DNA of 64,000 nt from Candidatus Nitrospira kreftii. Its GTDB lineage: Bacteria; Nitrospirota; Nitrospiria; Nitrospirales; Nitrospiraceae. Positions 25,557 to 35,159 of this stretch are shown here, piece by piece. The stretch is taken from positions 558,001-622,000 of the forward strand of contig CP047423.1 of assembly GCA_014058405.1 (NCBI GenBank). Reading direction: 5' to 3'. The notes under the pieces are model-generated. The model saw nothing but the letters and a program-made list of their open reading frames with translations, did not search any database and was not told where the DNA came from. Made by a program: the position numbers and the translations under genes. The number at the start of each line of letters is the position of its first letter. The stretch's first letter is position 1.

Positions 25557-26204
25557 ATGACGCAGACTCCGGTAGACTTGCTGATCTTCGATCTGGACGG
25601 CACCCTGATCGAATCAAAGTGGGATATTGCCCATTCTGTGAACTTTACACTGGTCGAACTGGGGTTGCCCGAGCGTCCCATTGAGGAGATTTTTGGGTTT
25701 GTCGGCGACGGTGTGAAACGACTGCTCCGCTTGGCGGTTGGTGAGGGCAATCAGGTCAGATTCGAAGAAGCGTTGAGGGTATTTCGCGGCCACTATCTCG
25801 AACATTGCTTGGATCGGACGACGTTCTACCCGGGCATCGAGCTGATGCTGCAGTATTTTGCTCATAAAACCAAGGCGATTGCGACCAACAAGTCGATTGA
25901 ATACACTCGTGTCATTTTGAACGGGTTAGGCCCGAAGCATTTTGGATACATGGTGGGTGGAGACAATGGATTCGGACTCAAGCCCGAACCCGGCATGTTA
26001 TTGCACATTGTCGATACGCTGGGCGTGCCGAAAGAACGGACGGTTCTTATCGGGGACAGCACGAATGACATCAATGGAGGCCATAACGCCGGCATCCGTG
26101 TATGCGCGGTGGGGTATGGAATGGGTAATCGGGAGAAGATGGCCGCGTGTCAGCCCGATTGGTTCATCGAACACCCACAACAACTTATGGAGCTTTTCAT
26201 ATGA
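25557..26204 (+). CDS. gph: HAD-superfamily phosphatase, phosphoglycolate phosphatase-like
   Basis: 215 residues with all HAD motifs: motif I FDLDGTL (nucleophile Asp12, acid Asp14), motif II ATNK, motif III KPEP and motif IV GDSTND. The helical cap between motifs I and II is of the Gph/PpaX size. Such enzymes dephosphorylate 2-phosphoglycolate formed by Rubisco oxygenase activity or DNA repair, though related HAD proteins act on other small phosphates. The stop overlaps the following M16 peptidase start by four bases (ATGA). Confidence 0.8.
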   Translation: MTQTPVDLLIFDLDGTLIESKWDIAHSVNFTLVELGLPERPIEEIFGFVGDGVKRLLRLAVGEGNQVRFEEALRVFRGHYLEHCLDRTTFYPGIELMLQYFAHKTKAIATNKSIEYTRVILNGLGPKHFGYMVGGDNGFGLKPEPGMLLHIVDTLGVPKERTVLIGDSTNDINGGHNAGIRVCAVGYGMGNREKMAACQPDWFIEHPQQLMELFI

Positions 26205-27898
26205 CCACTCGACCGTGGATCGTAGCTCGTGAATCGTCTCTCGTCAAACTGCCAACAGCACTAGGAAGGGTTGATGTGGACGATGTCGCCTCTTGCATAA
26301 GAAATCAACCTCGTGGCCTTACCGCGCTTCACGCTTCACGCTTCACAATCTGTTCTCTCATCATGGCCTTCATTCTTGCTTTTAATATCAATGTGCCATC
26401 GTACGCATCAAGCTCGAATCTTGCCGAGCGAGTGATTGAACACCGACTTGGGAATGGGCTGACGGTTCTCATGGTCGAACGACATCAGACGCCCATCGTG
26501 TCGATCAATATCACCTTTGCGGTAGGCGGGATCAATGAGCAAGTCGGTCAAACCGGCATCGCGCATCTCTATGAGCATATGGCATTTAAAGGCACCCGCA
26601 AGATCGGCACAACGAACTATGAAAAAGAGAAGCTGATCTTGGACGAATTGGCACTGGTTGGAACCGAGCTCGATCAACGCCAGCGCGAATTCGATGCCAA
26701 CACTGCACGCGCAACGGACGAAGCGCGCGCGGCTATCGAGTCACTTCAAAAGCGCTTTACCGACCTCCAGGCAGAAGCAGCCGAGTATGTCGTCGGTAAC
26801 GAAATGGCCTTGTTGTACCAGCGTCATGGCGGCGTCGGACTCAATGCCTCGACGGGGAAGGACCTCACTCGCTACATGATCAGTTTCCCCTCCAATCGAT
26901 TGTCTTTGTGGGCAGCAATCGAATCGGATCGAATGGCTCATCCTGTCTTGCGTGAGTTCTATAAGGAGCGGGGCGTTGTGATGGAAGAACGGCGTTTACG
27001 CAACGACGACAGTCCGAACGGTCTGTTGTTTGAAACCTTCACATCGGCGGCATTCCGCGCCCATGGTTATGGCATTCCGACGATCGGATGGGGATCCGAT
27101 ATCCTGTCGCTGACACCGGCCGACACGGAAGCCTTCTTTAAGACGCACTATGGCCCGAATCGTGCCACCATTGCCCTGGTCGGCGATATCAACCCAAGGG
27201 AAGTGATTGCGTTGATCGAGCAGACCTTCGGGAACATTCCGGCCGCGCCGCCGCCTCCGTCGTTAGTGACGGTCGAGCCGGAGCAGCGCGGTGAGCGGCG
27301 AGTCGAAGTTGAATTTGACTCGGAGCCGGCAATTGTCATCGGGTATCACAAGCCGACATTGGGACATCCCGATGACGATGTCTTTGACGTGATCGATGCC
27401 GTATTGAGTGAAGGTCTCACGTCTCGCCTTCATCAGAAATTGGTCAAGGAAAAGCGCGTAGCGGCTTCGGTCGGATCAGATGCGAGTCACCCGGGGGTTC
27501 GGGCGCCGAACCTATTTGTCGTCACAGCCACGCCGTTGGCTCCTCATACGACCGCGGAAGTAGAAACCGCGATCTATGAAGAGATCGAACGGCTGAAGCG
27601 GGAACCAGTGTCGCACAAGGAGCTGGAGAAGGTGCTCAATAATCTGGATGCCGACTTGGTGCGAGGGTTACGTTCGAACAGTGGGTTGGCGTCCCAACTG
27701 GCGATGTATCAGGCATTGGCGGGTGATTGGCAATACATCCTGACATCACGGGATAAGATTGCCAAGGTGACGGCTGCCGATGTACAGCGCGTCGCGACAC
27801 AGTACTTCACGAAGTCGAATCGGACCGTTGCCGTTTTAGTGAAAAAAGGGAATGCGAAAGCGGCTTCGGCAACGCCTGTCAGTGGGGTGAGACCATGA
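26201..27898 (+). CDS. M16-family zinc metalloprotease (active subunit)
   Basis: 565 residues from the ATG at 26201, which overlaps the previous stop. The inverzincin motif is intact: His122-x-x-Glu125-His126 in HLYEHMAFKGT, with the distal Glu in EAAEYVVGNE. Two M16 halves follow (about 80-290 and 300-545). A hydrophobic export segment (CSLIMAFILAFNINVPSYA) lies about 50-70 residues in, and a 7-bp tandem repeat (26325-26345) precedes it, so the true start could be the ATG at 26363. It overlaps the gene for the inactive M16 partner by four bases; pairs like this work as heterodimeric peptidases. Confidence 0.88.
   Translation: MTTRPWIVARESSLVKLPTALGRVDVDDVASCIRNQPRGLTALHASRFTICSLIMAFILAFNINVPSYASSSNLAERVIEHRLGNGLTVLMVERHQTPIVSINITFAVGGINEQVGQTGIAHLYEHMAFKGTRKIGTTNYEKEKLILDELALVGTELDQRQREFDANTARATDEARAAIESLQKRFTDLQAEAAEYVVGNEMALLYQRHGGVGLNASTGKDLTRYMISFPSNRLSLWAAIESDRMAHPVLREFYKERGVVMEERRLRNDDSPNGLLFETFTSAAFRAHGYGIPTIGWGSDILSLTPADTEAFFKTHYGPNRATIALVGDINPREVIALIEQTFGNIPAAPPPPSLVTVEPEQRGERRVEVEFDSEPAIVIGYHKPTLGHPDDDVFDVIDAVLSEGLTSRLHQKLVKEKRVAASVGSDASHPGVRAPNLFVVTATPLAPHTTAEVETAIYEEIERLKREPVSHKELEKVLNNLDADLVRGLRSNSGLASQLAMYQALAGDWQYILTSRDKIAKVTAADVQRVATQYFTKSNRTVAVLVKKGNAKAASATPVSGVRP
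26325..26345 (+). repeat. Three tandem copies of CGCTTCA
   Basis: Three exact 7-bp units. A 7-bp period shifts the reading frame each copy, which is unusual inside a gene and suggests this stretch is really the leader before the peptidase start at 26363. Confidence 0.5.
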
Positions 27899-29367
27899 AG
27901 CGGGGAAGAGTGGGCTGGATGAGTATGAGAAGCGGGGTTGCGAGGCTGCTTGGCGTGGCGGCCCTCTTGCTGGTGTCGGGAATGATCGCCTATTCGGCCG
28001 ATCTAGAGGCTGACGATCCCAGAAGCATGACGTTTGAGCCGGTTGAGTTCTCACCGCCTGAACCGGAGCGAGTGGTTTTGGATAATGGCCTGGTTGTCTA
28101 TCTGCTGGAGGACCATGAATTGCCCTTGGTCACGATCACCGCCACGATGCGGACTGGGAGTTGGCTCGATCCAGCCGATAAGGTTGGATTGGCAGCTATG
28201 ACCGGTGCGGTGATGCGCACCGGTGGTGGAGGTGGTTTGTCGGCGGAGCAGGTCGATGCGGAGTTGGAGCAGTTTGCGGGCGATGTCCACATCGGGATTG
28301 GGAGGCAATCAGGCTCAGCCTCCCTGGATGTGTTGAGTAAGGACTTGAATCGGGGATTGGAGATCTTTGCCGGTCTCATTCGATCGCCGGCGTTTGAGCC
28401 TGCTCGTCTGGAACTGGCCAAGTTGCAGGCCATTGAGTCGATCCGTCGCCGACAAGATAGCCCTGGGTCCATCGTCAGCCGGGAATTTAGCAAAACGCTC
28501 TATGGCGCCGACCATCCCACGGCTCGAGAAAGTTCAGTCGAGTCGATTAAACGTCTCACGAGACAGGATCTTGTCGCGTTTCATCGAAGCACGATTCACC
28601 CGAACGGGATGCTGGTCGGTGTGACCGGCGACTTCACACGAGACGAGATGTTGGCCTTGCTCCGGAAGGTGTTTGGCGATTGGCAAAAGGGCACGGTGCC
28701 TGAGCTGAAGATTCCCGACGCCTCGGAACCGGACATGTCTCAATCTGTGGTGAGGTTCATCAATAAAGATACATCGCAGACGCATCTCCGGGTGGGGCAT
28801 CTTTCGATCAAAGAGAGCGATCCCGACTATGTCGCATTGGCAATCGTGAACGATATCCTAGGAGGAAGCTCGTTTCGCAGCCGTCTCTTCAACGACGTGC
28901 GAACGAAGCGGGGGCTGGCCTATTCCGTCGGAAGCCGACTCCATACAGGGATGCACGATCAGGGTGTCTGGATGATGCGGGCCGAAACTAAGATGACCTC
29001 TACACAGGAGGTGATCGAGCGGTTTGTGGCGAATATGGAACGTATGCGCGAAGAGCTGGTGACAGATGCCGAACTTGTGGAAGCGAAAGAAGCGTATGTG
29101 AATTCGTTCGTCTTCTCCTTTTCCAGTCCATCGGCCATCGTGAGTCGCGTAATCGAACTGGAGTACGATGGGTTACCGAAGGACTTTCTTCAGCAGTTGC
29201 GCGCACAGGTGATCAAGCTGACCAAGGAGGAGGTGCTCGCGGCGGCCAAGAAACATTTGCATCCCGATCGACTGAGAATCATCGCGGTCGGGTCGGGGGA
29301 TGCATTGATGAAAGCGCTATCAACGTTTGGAGACGTGAAGGAAATCAAGCTTAGTCCGGAAGGATGA
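27895..29367 (+). CDS. M16-family peptidase-like protein, inactive subunit
   Basis: 490 residues with signal peptide (VARLLGVAALLLVSGMIAYSA). It has the M16 fold (GLVVYLLEDHELPLVTI, IESIRRRQDSPGSIVSREF, FNDVRTKRGLAYSVGS), and the substrate-binding R/Y pair is kept in the last, but the zinc motif HxxEH is missing: the aligned segment is LAAMTGAVMRTGG. In mitochondrial and bacterial M16 pairs one subunit is catalytic and the other like this one binds substrate. The ATG overlaps the previous stop, so co-translation is likely. Confidence 0.88.
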   Translation: MKRGRVGWMSMRSGVARLLGVAALLLVSGMIAYSADLEADDPRSMTFEPVEFSPPEPERVVLDNGLVVYLLEDHELPLVTITATMRTGSWLDPADKVGLAAMTGAVMRTGGGGGLSAEQVDAELEQFAGDVHIGIGRQSGSASLDVLSKDLNRGLEIFAGLIRSPAFEPARLELAKLQAIESIRRRQDSPGSIVSREFSKTLYGADHPTARESSVESIKRLTRQDLVAFHRSTIHPNGMLVGVTGDFTRDEMLALLRKVFGDWQKGTVPELKIPDASEPDMSQSVVRFINKDTSQTHLRVGHLSIKESDPDYVALAIVNDILGGSSFRSRLFNDVRTKRGLAYSVGSRLHTGMHDQGVWMMRAETKMTSTQEVIERFVANMERMREELVTDAELVEAKEAYVNSFVFSFSSPSAIVSRVIELEYDGLPKDFLQQLRAQVIKLTKEEVLAAAKKHLHPDRLRIIAVGSGDALMKALSTFGDVKEIKLSPEG

Positions 29368-29436
29368 AAGGCGTGCTCGGCCTCGCCGCCACGCATAGGA
29401 TATAAGGAGATGGAATACACCGCTCATGGATGATTC

Positions 29437-30279
29437 ATGCCGCTAGAAGACGACTTTTGCGATATCCTGAAGAAAGCGCGCATCGGCCAAGGTCTGTCGG
29501 TCGGTGAGGTGGCCAAGATCACGGGCTTGCCCGCTGGCGATATCAGCGCGTTGGAACGGGGCGATCAGCCGAGAGACCGTGCGGAAGTGCGCGCGTTGGC
29601 CAAGGCTTTGGGCCTGCGCAGTGAGCCGCTCGAACAGATTGCTGTCGACAAGTGGGAGCCGGTTGCGCAACGGACGCCGCCGTGGGTGGAGATGGTTCAG
29701 GGCTCTATCAATGGGTATGGCGTGCAGGGCTACATCCTTCATGATGAGGGCGAAGCATTATTGGTCGATACTGCTTATAATGCGCCCGCGATGCTGGATA
29801 TGCTTCGTCGACGTGGGTTGCGCCTGATCGGTGTCTGTCTGACGCACGGCCATGCGGACCATGCGGAGGGGCTCGAGCAGATCCTGGGCCATTGCGAGGT
29901 CCCGGTGTACCTTGGGCCTGAGGATGAAGGACTGTTGGATTGGCAACCGCGGACGGATTTGCTGGTGACACCAGTCGATGGAATGGCGATTCGCGTCGGA
30001 AGTCGTACGGTCCGATGTATGACGACCCCGGGGCATACTCCTGGCGGCATCTGTTATGGTGTTGATGACGAGCAGCTGCCGGTGTGTTTTGTCGGGGATA
30101 CCCTCTTTGCCGGGTCAATCGGTCGGTCCAATCCTAAGGAGCTGTACTCGACGCATCTCAATTCGGTTCGCGACCGTCTGCTGACCTTTTCCCCAGACTA
30201 CCGTCTCTTTCCTGGGCATGGGCCTGCCACGACCGTTGAAGAAGAGCTGGACCATAATCCGTTCGCGAGAATCGACTGA
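29437..30279 (+). CDS. XRE-type HTH fused to a metallo-beta-lactamase hydrolase
   Basis: 280 residues. Residues 1-70 form a Cro/C1-type helix-turn-helix (LSVGEVAKITGLPAGDISALERG); residues 80-280 form a glyoxalase II-like metallo-beta-lactamase domain with LTHGHADHAEG (HxHxDH), TPGHTPGG, FVGDTLFAGSIGR and FPGHGP, the full metal-binding set. Fusions of an HTH to an MBL hydrolase are uncommon and suggest that the enzyme either regulates transcription in response to its substrate or uses the HTH for another contact. No signal peptide. Confidence 0.8.
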   Translation: MPLEDDFCDILKKARIGQGLSVGEVAKITGLPAGDISALERGDQPRDRAEVRALAKALGLRSEPLEQIAVDKWEPVAQRTPPWVEMVQGSINGYGVQGYILHDEGEALLVDTAYNAPAMLDMLRRRGLRLIGVCLTHGHADHAEGLEQILGHCEVPVYLGPEDEGLLDWQPRTDLLVTPVDGMAIRVGSRTVRCMTTPGHTPGGICYGVDDEQLPVCFVGDTLFAGSIGRSNPKELYSTHLNSVRDRLLTFSPDYRLFPGHGPATTVEEELDHNPFARID

Positions 30280-30290
30280 GCAGGGATGGC

Positions 30291-31271
30291 ATGGATGGAC
30301 TGGGTCGGAACGAACATCGCGGGCTCGATCGTGACGTTACTCTTGATACAAGAGAAGAGCCGGTTACACAGGTCATTGACCAGACCGAGAGCGACGATGA
30401 GGCCGAGCCGTCTTTTTTCTCGAAGTGGACCTTGCCCGTTATCCTCTTTCTCCTGACGGTTTTTACTACATTGTGGGCGGGAGCCTATCAAGCCTACAGC
30501 GGGCCGGTGCGAGGGCCTCTGAATTTTCTCCTGGCTTCGCCTGAAGCATTGTGGCGGGGAATTCCGTTTGCCGGATCATTGCTCTTTATCCTCACGACAC
30601 ATGAACTAGGGCATTATCTCTTGTCCAAGATTCACCGGGTACCGGCTTCACTGCCGCTGTTCATTCCGGGTCCGCCTCATTTTATCGGGACGTTCGGTGC
30701 GATTATCCGCATGCGAGGGCCGATTCTGAGTCGTCGGGCGTTGTTCGATATCGGTGTCGCCGGTCCCCTGGCAGGCTTTGTCGTCGCTGTCATTGTCCTG
30801 ATCGTTGGACTTAGTCTGTCCACAGTGGTGGATCGAACCGCCACGTATGGGTTGCATCTGGGGGAACCGTTGTTGTTGCAATTCATGTCGTGGGTGGTGA
30901 TCGGGCCGTTACCGCCGGAGGCTGATGTGGTGCTCCACCCGATCGGCTTTGCAGCCTGGTTCGGACTCTTCGTGACCTCGCTCAATCTTCTTCCGATCGG
31001 GCAACTCGACGGCGGCCATGTCGCTTATGCCCTGTGGGGACCACGACAGCGGACGATGGCGCTGGCTTTTCTGCCGATCTTATTGATCTTGGGATTCATC
31101 GGCTGGACAGGTTGGTTTCTGTGGGCGTTTATGGCGGGACTGTGGGGCGTCGGCCATCCTCCTGTCATGGATCCCCATGTCCCGCTGGGGCGAAATCGTA
31201 CCATTGTCGGCTGGATTGCCTTTGCCGTGTTTGTCATCACCTTTGCCCCGGTGCCCTTTTCCTTCCACTAA
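30291..31271 (+). CDS. Site-2-protease-like (M50) membrane metalloprotease
   Basis: 326 residues. A charged N-terminal tail of about 45 residues is followed by about seven transmembrane segments. HELGHYL in the third membrane region holds the zinc ligands and catalytic Glu, and NLLPIGQLDGGH near residue 235 gives the third ligand (Asp), the M50 hallmark. It has no PDZ domain and resembles EGY-type/short S2P proteases. Such enzymes cut transmembrane regulators within the membrane. It starts 11 bp after the HTH-hydrolase gene, so the two are co-transcribed. Confidence 0.85.
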   Translation: MDGLGRNEHRGLDRDVTLDTREEPVTQVIDQTESDDEAEPSFFSKWTLPVILFLLTVFTTLWAGAYQAYSGPVRGPLNFLLASPEALWRGIPFAGSLLFILTTHELGHYLLSKIHRVPASLPLFIPGPPHFIGTFGAIIRMRGPILSRRALFDIGVAGPLAGFVVAVIVLIVGLSLSTVVDRTATYGLHLGEPLLLQFMSWVVIGPLPPEADVVLHPIGFAAWFGLFVTSLNLLPIGQLDGGHVAYALWGPRQRTMALAFLPILLILGFIGWTGWFLWAFMAGLWGVGHPPVMDPHVPLGRNRTIVGWIAFAVFVITFAPVPFSFH

Positions 31272-31573
31272 CAGGTTGTCGCCGTCTTCCCTTCTCGCTA
31301 TTCCCGTTCTGTCGATTTCCTTGTCCGATTCCTCCCGCAATCCTACAGTGTAGCAATGCATACGGCTGTGCCCGTACGATTATCAAGAGCGCAAGCAGGT
31401 GCTGCGGCACATCTTGTTCTGGACGTCGGAGTCCGTCGTTTCATATCAGCCTCCAGCCATGCCCATGCGCGTGGCCGGAGACTGAGGGGCGTGATTTCCT
31501 GTGGGGAAACAGGTAAGCTTCGGCGGCTTTTCTTCCGCTTCAGTATCAATGATCGAAACGCTGGTTTGGTGGC
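31272..31573. other. Intergenic leader of the restriction-modification operon
   Basis: No gene was recognised in these 302 bases. A short stem (CCTGT/ACAGG, 31500-31516) lies 57 bases before hsdR. The promoter should be here, but I cannot pick boxes with confidence. Confidence 0.3.
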
Positions 31574-33979
31574 ATGAGCTATAACGAAGCCGAAACCCGC
31601 TTTTATCTGATCGACCCAGTTCTTCGTGGAAAAGGGTACAACGAGCACTGGAAGCTTAAGCTCGAAACGCCCGCCCCGGTTGAACCGACCGGGGCAAAAG
31701 GCCGTCGACGTCCAGGCGCGGGGCGCACTGACTATTTGCTCTGCGTCCAGATTGGCACTATGCCGAAGCCGCTTCCGGTTGCGGTGATTGAAGCGAAAGC
31801 CGAAATTGAAGACCCGCTCAAGGGTATGCAGCAGGCAAAAGGATACGCTGATTGCACGCGGTTTCAAGTCCATTATGTGTTTGCCACCAATGGGCATCTC
31901 TATGGGGAATTTAACATCACGAACCAGATGCCTGGTGGGCCGTTTCCCTTCGCTGACTTTCCATCACACGACGATTTGACCGCTCGATATGCCAAAGACA
32001 GTGGCATCGATGTCACCACACCGCAGGCTGCCATGCTATTCATGCCTGACAGTACGGCCTTCCCCGAGACACGGTATTACCAGGATGCTGCGATCCGGGC
32101 AGCCTTTGAGAAAATTCTTCAATGCGAGCAAGGTGGAAAGCTGGCCCGTGTCCTACTCAGCTTAGCCACCGGTTCTGGAAAAACCGTGATTGCGGCCAAC
32201 CTCCTATGGCGTATGCACGAAGCCGGTCGGCTGAACAAACCTGCGCTCTTTCTCTGTGATCGCGACGAATTGCGCGAACAGGCTTATGACAAGCTTGCCA
32301 AGGCCTTCCCCAAGGGAAGTGTGCGCATCGTTGAGAATGAACGCGGAAAGAACGCAGCAAAGAATGCCAAGGTTCACATAGCCACCTACCAGACGCTCGG
32401 GCTAGAGAACACGGATCATCAGTACGCGAGTTTTCTCACCGAGCATTATCCGCCGGACAGCTTCTCCGTCATCGTGATCGATGAATGTCACCGGTCTGCT
32501 TGGGGACAGTGGTCCGAAGTTCTCAGGAGGAATCCGGACGCCATTCACATTGGCCTCACGGCTACTCCTCGCAAATTGCATGAATCTCAACAGCGAACAA
32601 AGGAAGATGTTGAGATCACTTCAAACAATCTCACGTACTTTGGCGAACCGGTCTATGAGTATACGCTGATCGAGGCTCAGGAGGATGGTTATCTTGCTGC
32701 ATGCGAGATCGTACGGCTAAAACCCTCCATCGACTGGAAAACCTTTACACGGGAAGAAGTATTAGCTGCCAAACCCAAAGACGCCCGGACTGGTAAACCG
32801 GTGATGGCAGAGGACTTGAGTGAAAAGTACAGCGCCAAACAATTCGATAGCTCTCTCATTATTCCTGAACGAATTACCGCGATGTGCGAGGATCTGTTCC
32901 ATCGCCTGTGTGAGCATGGCGGCCCGGAACAAAAAGTCATCATCTTTTGCACTCGAGATCTCCATGCCGATCGAGTGCAAATGCAGATGCAACGGCTCTA
33001 CGCCACGTGGTGTCAAGAGAAGGGTATCATCCCGAAAGATCATTACGCTTTCAAATGCACTGCCGAGGGTGGCTCAGACCTCATCGAACAAATGCGCGGC
33101 TCCGGCGAACGCTGCTTCATCGCTTGCACTGTGGACCTCTTGGCAACCGGCGTGGATATCGAGCGGCTGAACGCGGTGGTGTTTTTCCGGTACCTGGAAT
33201 CACCCATCACCTTCTATCAGATGGTCGGCCGTGGCACTCGCATCCATGAAGAAACCCAGAAATATAAGTTCTGGCTCTATGACTACACCGGCGTCACCGA
33301 TTTGTTTGGCACAGCCTTCATCAGCCAGCCACCGAAACCGCGTGTGAAGAAACCGGGTGATAGCGAAGAAGGTGGAGATGACGGAGGTGGGGGAGAGGAA
33401 GAGCCGCTGCCTCTTCCGGAAATTCGCGGCGGTCAAGCAGTCAGCATCACCCCGCAAGGGCGCTACATCCTTCAGCGACGGGATGGGCGTGACGTGCCGA
33501 TTCCCATCGACGAGTATCGGCGAGAGATGATCGCGCGGGTGTTGCGCGAAGCCGCGACCATTCAGGATTTTCGAAGTCTATGGGTCGAGACGCAAAAGCG
33601 CCGTGCCCTCATCAACCATCTCCTGGGCGAACAGTACTCACCAGATACCGTTCGGGAACTGATGGAAATGGTGGAGTGCGACCATTTTGATCTCTTCGCT
33701 CATTTCGGGTATCGAGAACGAGCGTTGAAGCGCCGCGAGCGTGAATCAGCCTATCTGACGCGCGAAGCGTCGTGGTTCTCCTCCGTGGATAGCAGGGCCG
33801 CCGTCGTCCTACGCGGCATCGGCCACCAATTCGGCGCGGGCGGCACCGAAGCGCTGGAATCTGAATTGTTATGGGATGTGCCGGAGATCAAACAAGCGGG
33901 TGGACTGACAGCACTGCGGGTGTTGGGCAAACCGGCCGATGTAATGCGTGAAGCCAAGACCAGGGTGTTTGGGGCATGA
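31574..33979 (+). CDS. hsdR: Type I restriction enzyme R subunit
   Basis: 801 residues. The N-terminal PD-(D/E)xK nuclease is visible as Asp53 (GRTDYLL) and Glu73-x-Lys75 (IEAKAE). Next comes an SF2 motor: Walker A TGSGKT (199-204), Walker B DECH (303-306), GLTATPR, and motif VI MVGRGTRI. An acidic/Gly linker (GEEGGDDGGGGEEEP, near 595-612) separates the motor from a helical C-terminal domain that docks onto HsdM. Size matches EcoEI-type R subunits, shorter than EcoKI. It translocates DNA and cuts unmethylated DNA far from the target. The stop overlaps hsdS (ATGA). Confidence 0.95.
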   Translation: MSYNEAETRFYLIDPVLRGKGYNEHWKLKLETPAPVEPTGAKGRRRPGAGRTDYLLCVQIGTMPKPLPVAVIEAKAEIEDPLKGMQQAKGYADCTRFQVHYVFATNGHLYGEFNITNQMPGGPFPFADFPSHDDLTARYAKDSGIDVTTPQAAMLFMPDSTAFPETRYYQDAAIRAAFEKILQCEQGGKLARVLLSLATGSGKTVIAANLLWRMHEAGRLNKPALFLCDRDELREQAYDKLAKAFPKGSVRIVENERGKNAAKNAKVHIATYQTLGLENTDHQYASFLTEHYPPDSFSVIVIDECHRSAWGQWSEVLRRNPDAIHIGLTATPRKLHESQQRTKEDVEITSNNLTYFGEPVYEYTLIEAQEDGYLAACEIVRLKPSIDWKTFTREEVLAAKPKDARTGKPVMAEDLSEKYSAKQFDSSLIIPERITAMCEDLFHRLCEHGGPEQKVIIFCTRDLHADRVQMQMQRLYATWCQEKGIIPKDHYAFKCTAEGGSDLIEQMRGSGERCFIACTVDLLATGVDIERLNAVVFFRYLESPITFYQMVGRGTRIHEETQKYKFWLYDYTGVTDLFGTAFISQPPKPRVKKPGDSEEGGDDGGGGEEEPLPLPEIRGGQAVSITPQGRYILQRRDGRDVPIPIDEYRREMIARVLREAATIQDFRSLWVETQKRRALINHLLGEQYSPDTVRELMEMVECDHFDLFAHFGYRERALKRRERESAYLTREASWFSSVDSRAAVVLRGIGHQFGAGGTEALESELLWDVPEIKQAGGLTALRVLGKPADVMREAKTRVFGA

Positions 33980-35157
33980 CCAGAATACAGCGTTTGGGTG
34001 ATGTTGCTCAGATCGTACCCGGCTTTGCTTTTGGCGAAACGTTTCAAGGTAGGACAAACTTACCGACGCCATTTATCAAAGTCAGCGATTTTGCAGCAGC
34101 CACCAACTCATGGCTTTCCACCGCTGTGAACACTGTTAATCGGGAAATACTTCAGTCGCTGCGAGCGCGAACTTACCCCCCAGGGACGGTGATATTTCCA
34201 AAGGTAGGAGGAGCGCTATTAACCAACAAACGCGCTCGTCTGGCGGTTGAGGCAACGTTTGATAATAACGTAATGGGGCTTGTCCCGACGGATGTCGATG
34301 GCGATTACCTTTTCTATTTCATGTGTTCTGTTGATATGAGTGATCTTGCGAACACGCAAGCAATACCATCGGTACGTGGGAGTGATGTGGCATGTATCGA
34401 AATTCCTGTACCGCCCTTCCATGAACAACGCCGCATTGCGGCTCATTTGAAAACCCAACTCGCGGCAGTCGAGGAAGCGCGGCAGGCAGCGCAGAGACAG
34501 ATCAACGAAATACGCCTACTGAAGACTCACGCTTTGACAAGAGTTTTAGGGCGAATTGCTAACGCTCGCCCACTCGGCGAAGTAGCCAAAGTGCAATCTG
34601 GTTTTGCATTCAAGAGTCCAGACTTCAGAAAGCAAGGCATTCGTTTACTTCGAAACACAAACATATTGCCTGGCCGAGTTTATTGGGACGATACAGCATG
34701 CTTACTACCGGATGCTGCCAGTCAATATTCTGCTTACGCTCTATCCGAAGGAGATGTACTGATTAGTCTTGATCGACCAATTATTTCATTGGGAATCAAA
34801 GTGGCTCGTGTTGCGCTAACAGACTTGCCGGCATTGCTAGTTCAGCGAGTTGGTCGATTCAAAATTGATCCAAGCCGAATTAACAGGGATTACCTTTACG
34901 CCTTCATACAAACTCAGTCTTTCATCGACGCAATTTCTGGTCACGATCAAAGTCTAGGAGTTCCGCATATTTCTCCCAGCCAGATTGAATCGATCGCGAT
35001 TCCTTTACCAAGCTTGCCTAATCAAGAGCTGTTGGCCAAGACTTTGAACTCAATTACTACTGCATCCCATGGGGCTCAATTAGCGGCTGAGGCACAATTT
35101 CATGACATAGAGCTGCTTCCTTCTCGACTCATCGCGCAAGCGTTCGCAGAAAACTGA
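33976..35157 (+). CDS. hsdS: Type I restriction-modification specificity subunit S
   Basis: 393 residues with the two-TRD plan of HsdS: TRD1 about 1-150, a central conserved helix (RRIAAHLKTQLAAVEEARQA), TRD2 about 195-345 (GEVAKVQSGFAFKSPDF), and the distal conserved helix (PNQELLAKTLNSI). Each TRD reads one half of a split DNA target. The gene lies between hsdR and hsdM with a 4-base overlap upstream and 2 bases downstream. Its base composition is noticeably more AT-rich than its neighbours, as is common for the variable S subunit and consistent with exchange. Confidence 0.93.
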   Translation: MTRIQRLGDVAQIVPGFAFGETFQGRTNLPTPFIKVSDFAAATNSWLSTAVNTVNREILQSLRARTYPPGTVIFPKVGGALLTNKRARLAVEATFDNNVMGLVPTDVDGDYLFYFMCSVDMSDLANTQAIPSVRGSDVACIEIPVPPFHEQRRIAAHLKTQLAAVEEARQAAQRQINEIRLLKTHALTRVLGRIANARPLGEVAKVQSGFAFKSPDFRKQGIRLLRNTNILPGRVYWDDTACLLPDAASQYSAYALSEGDVLISLDRPIISLGIKVARVALTDLPALLVQRVGRFKIDPSRINRDYLYAFIQTQSFIDAISGHDQSLGVPHISPSQIESIAIPLPSLPNQELLAKTLNSITTASHGAQLAAEAQFHDIELLPSRLIAQAFAEN

Positions 35158-35159
35158 AG

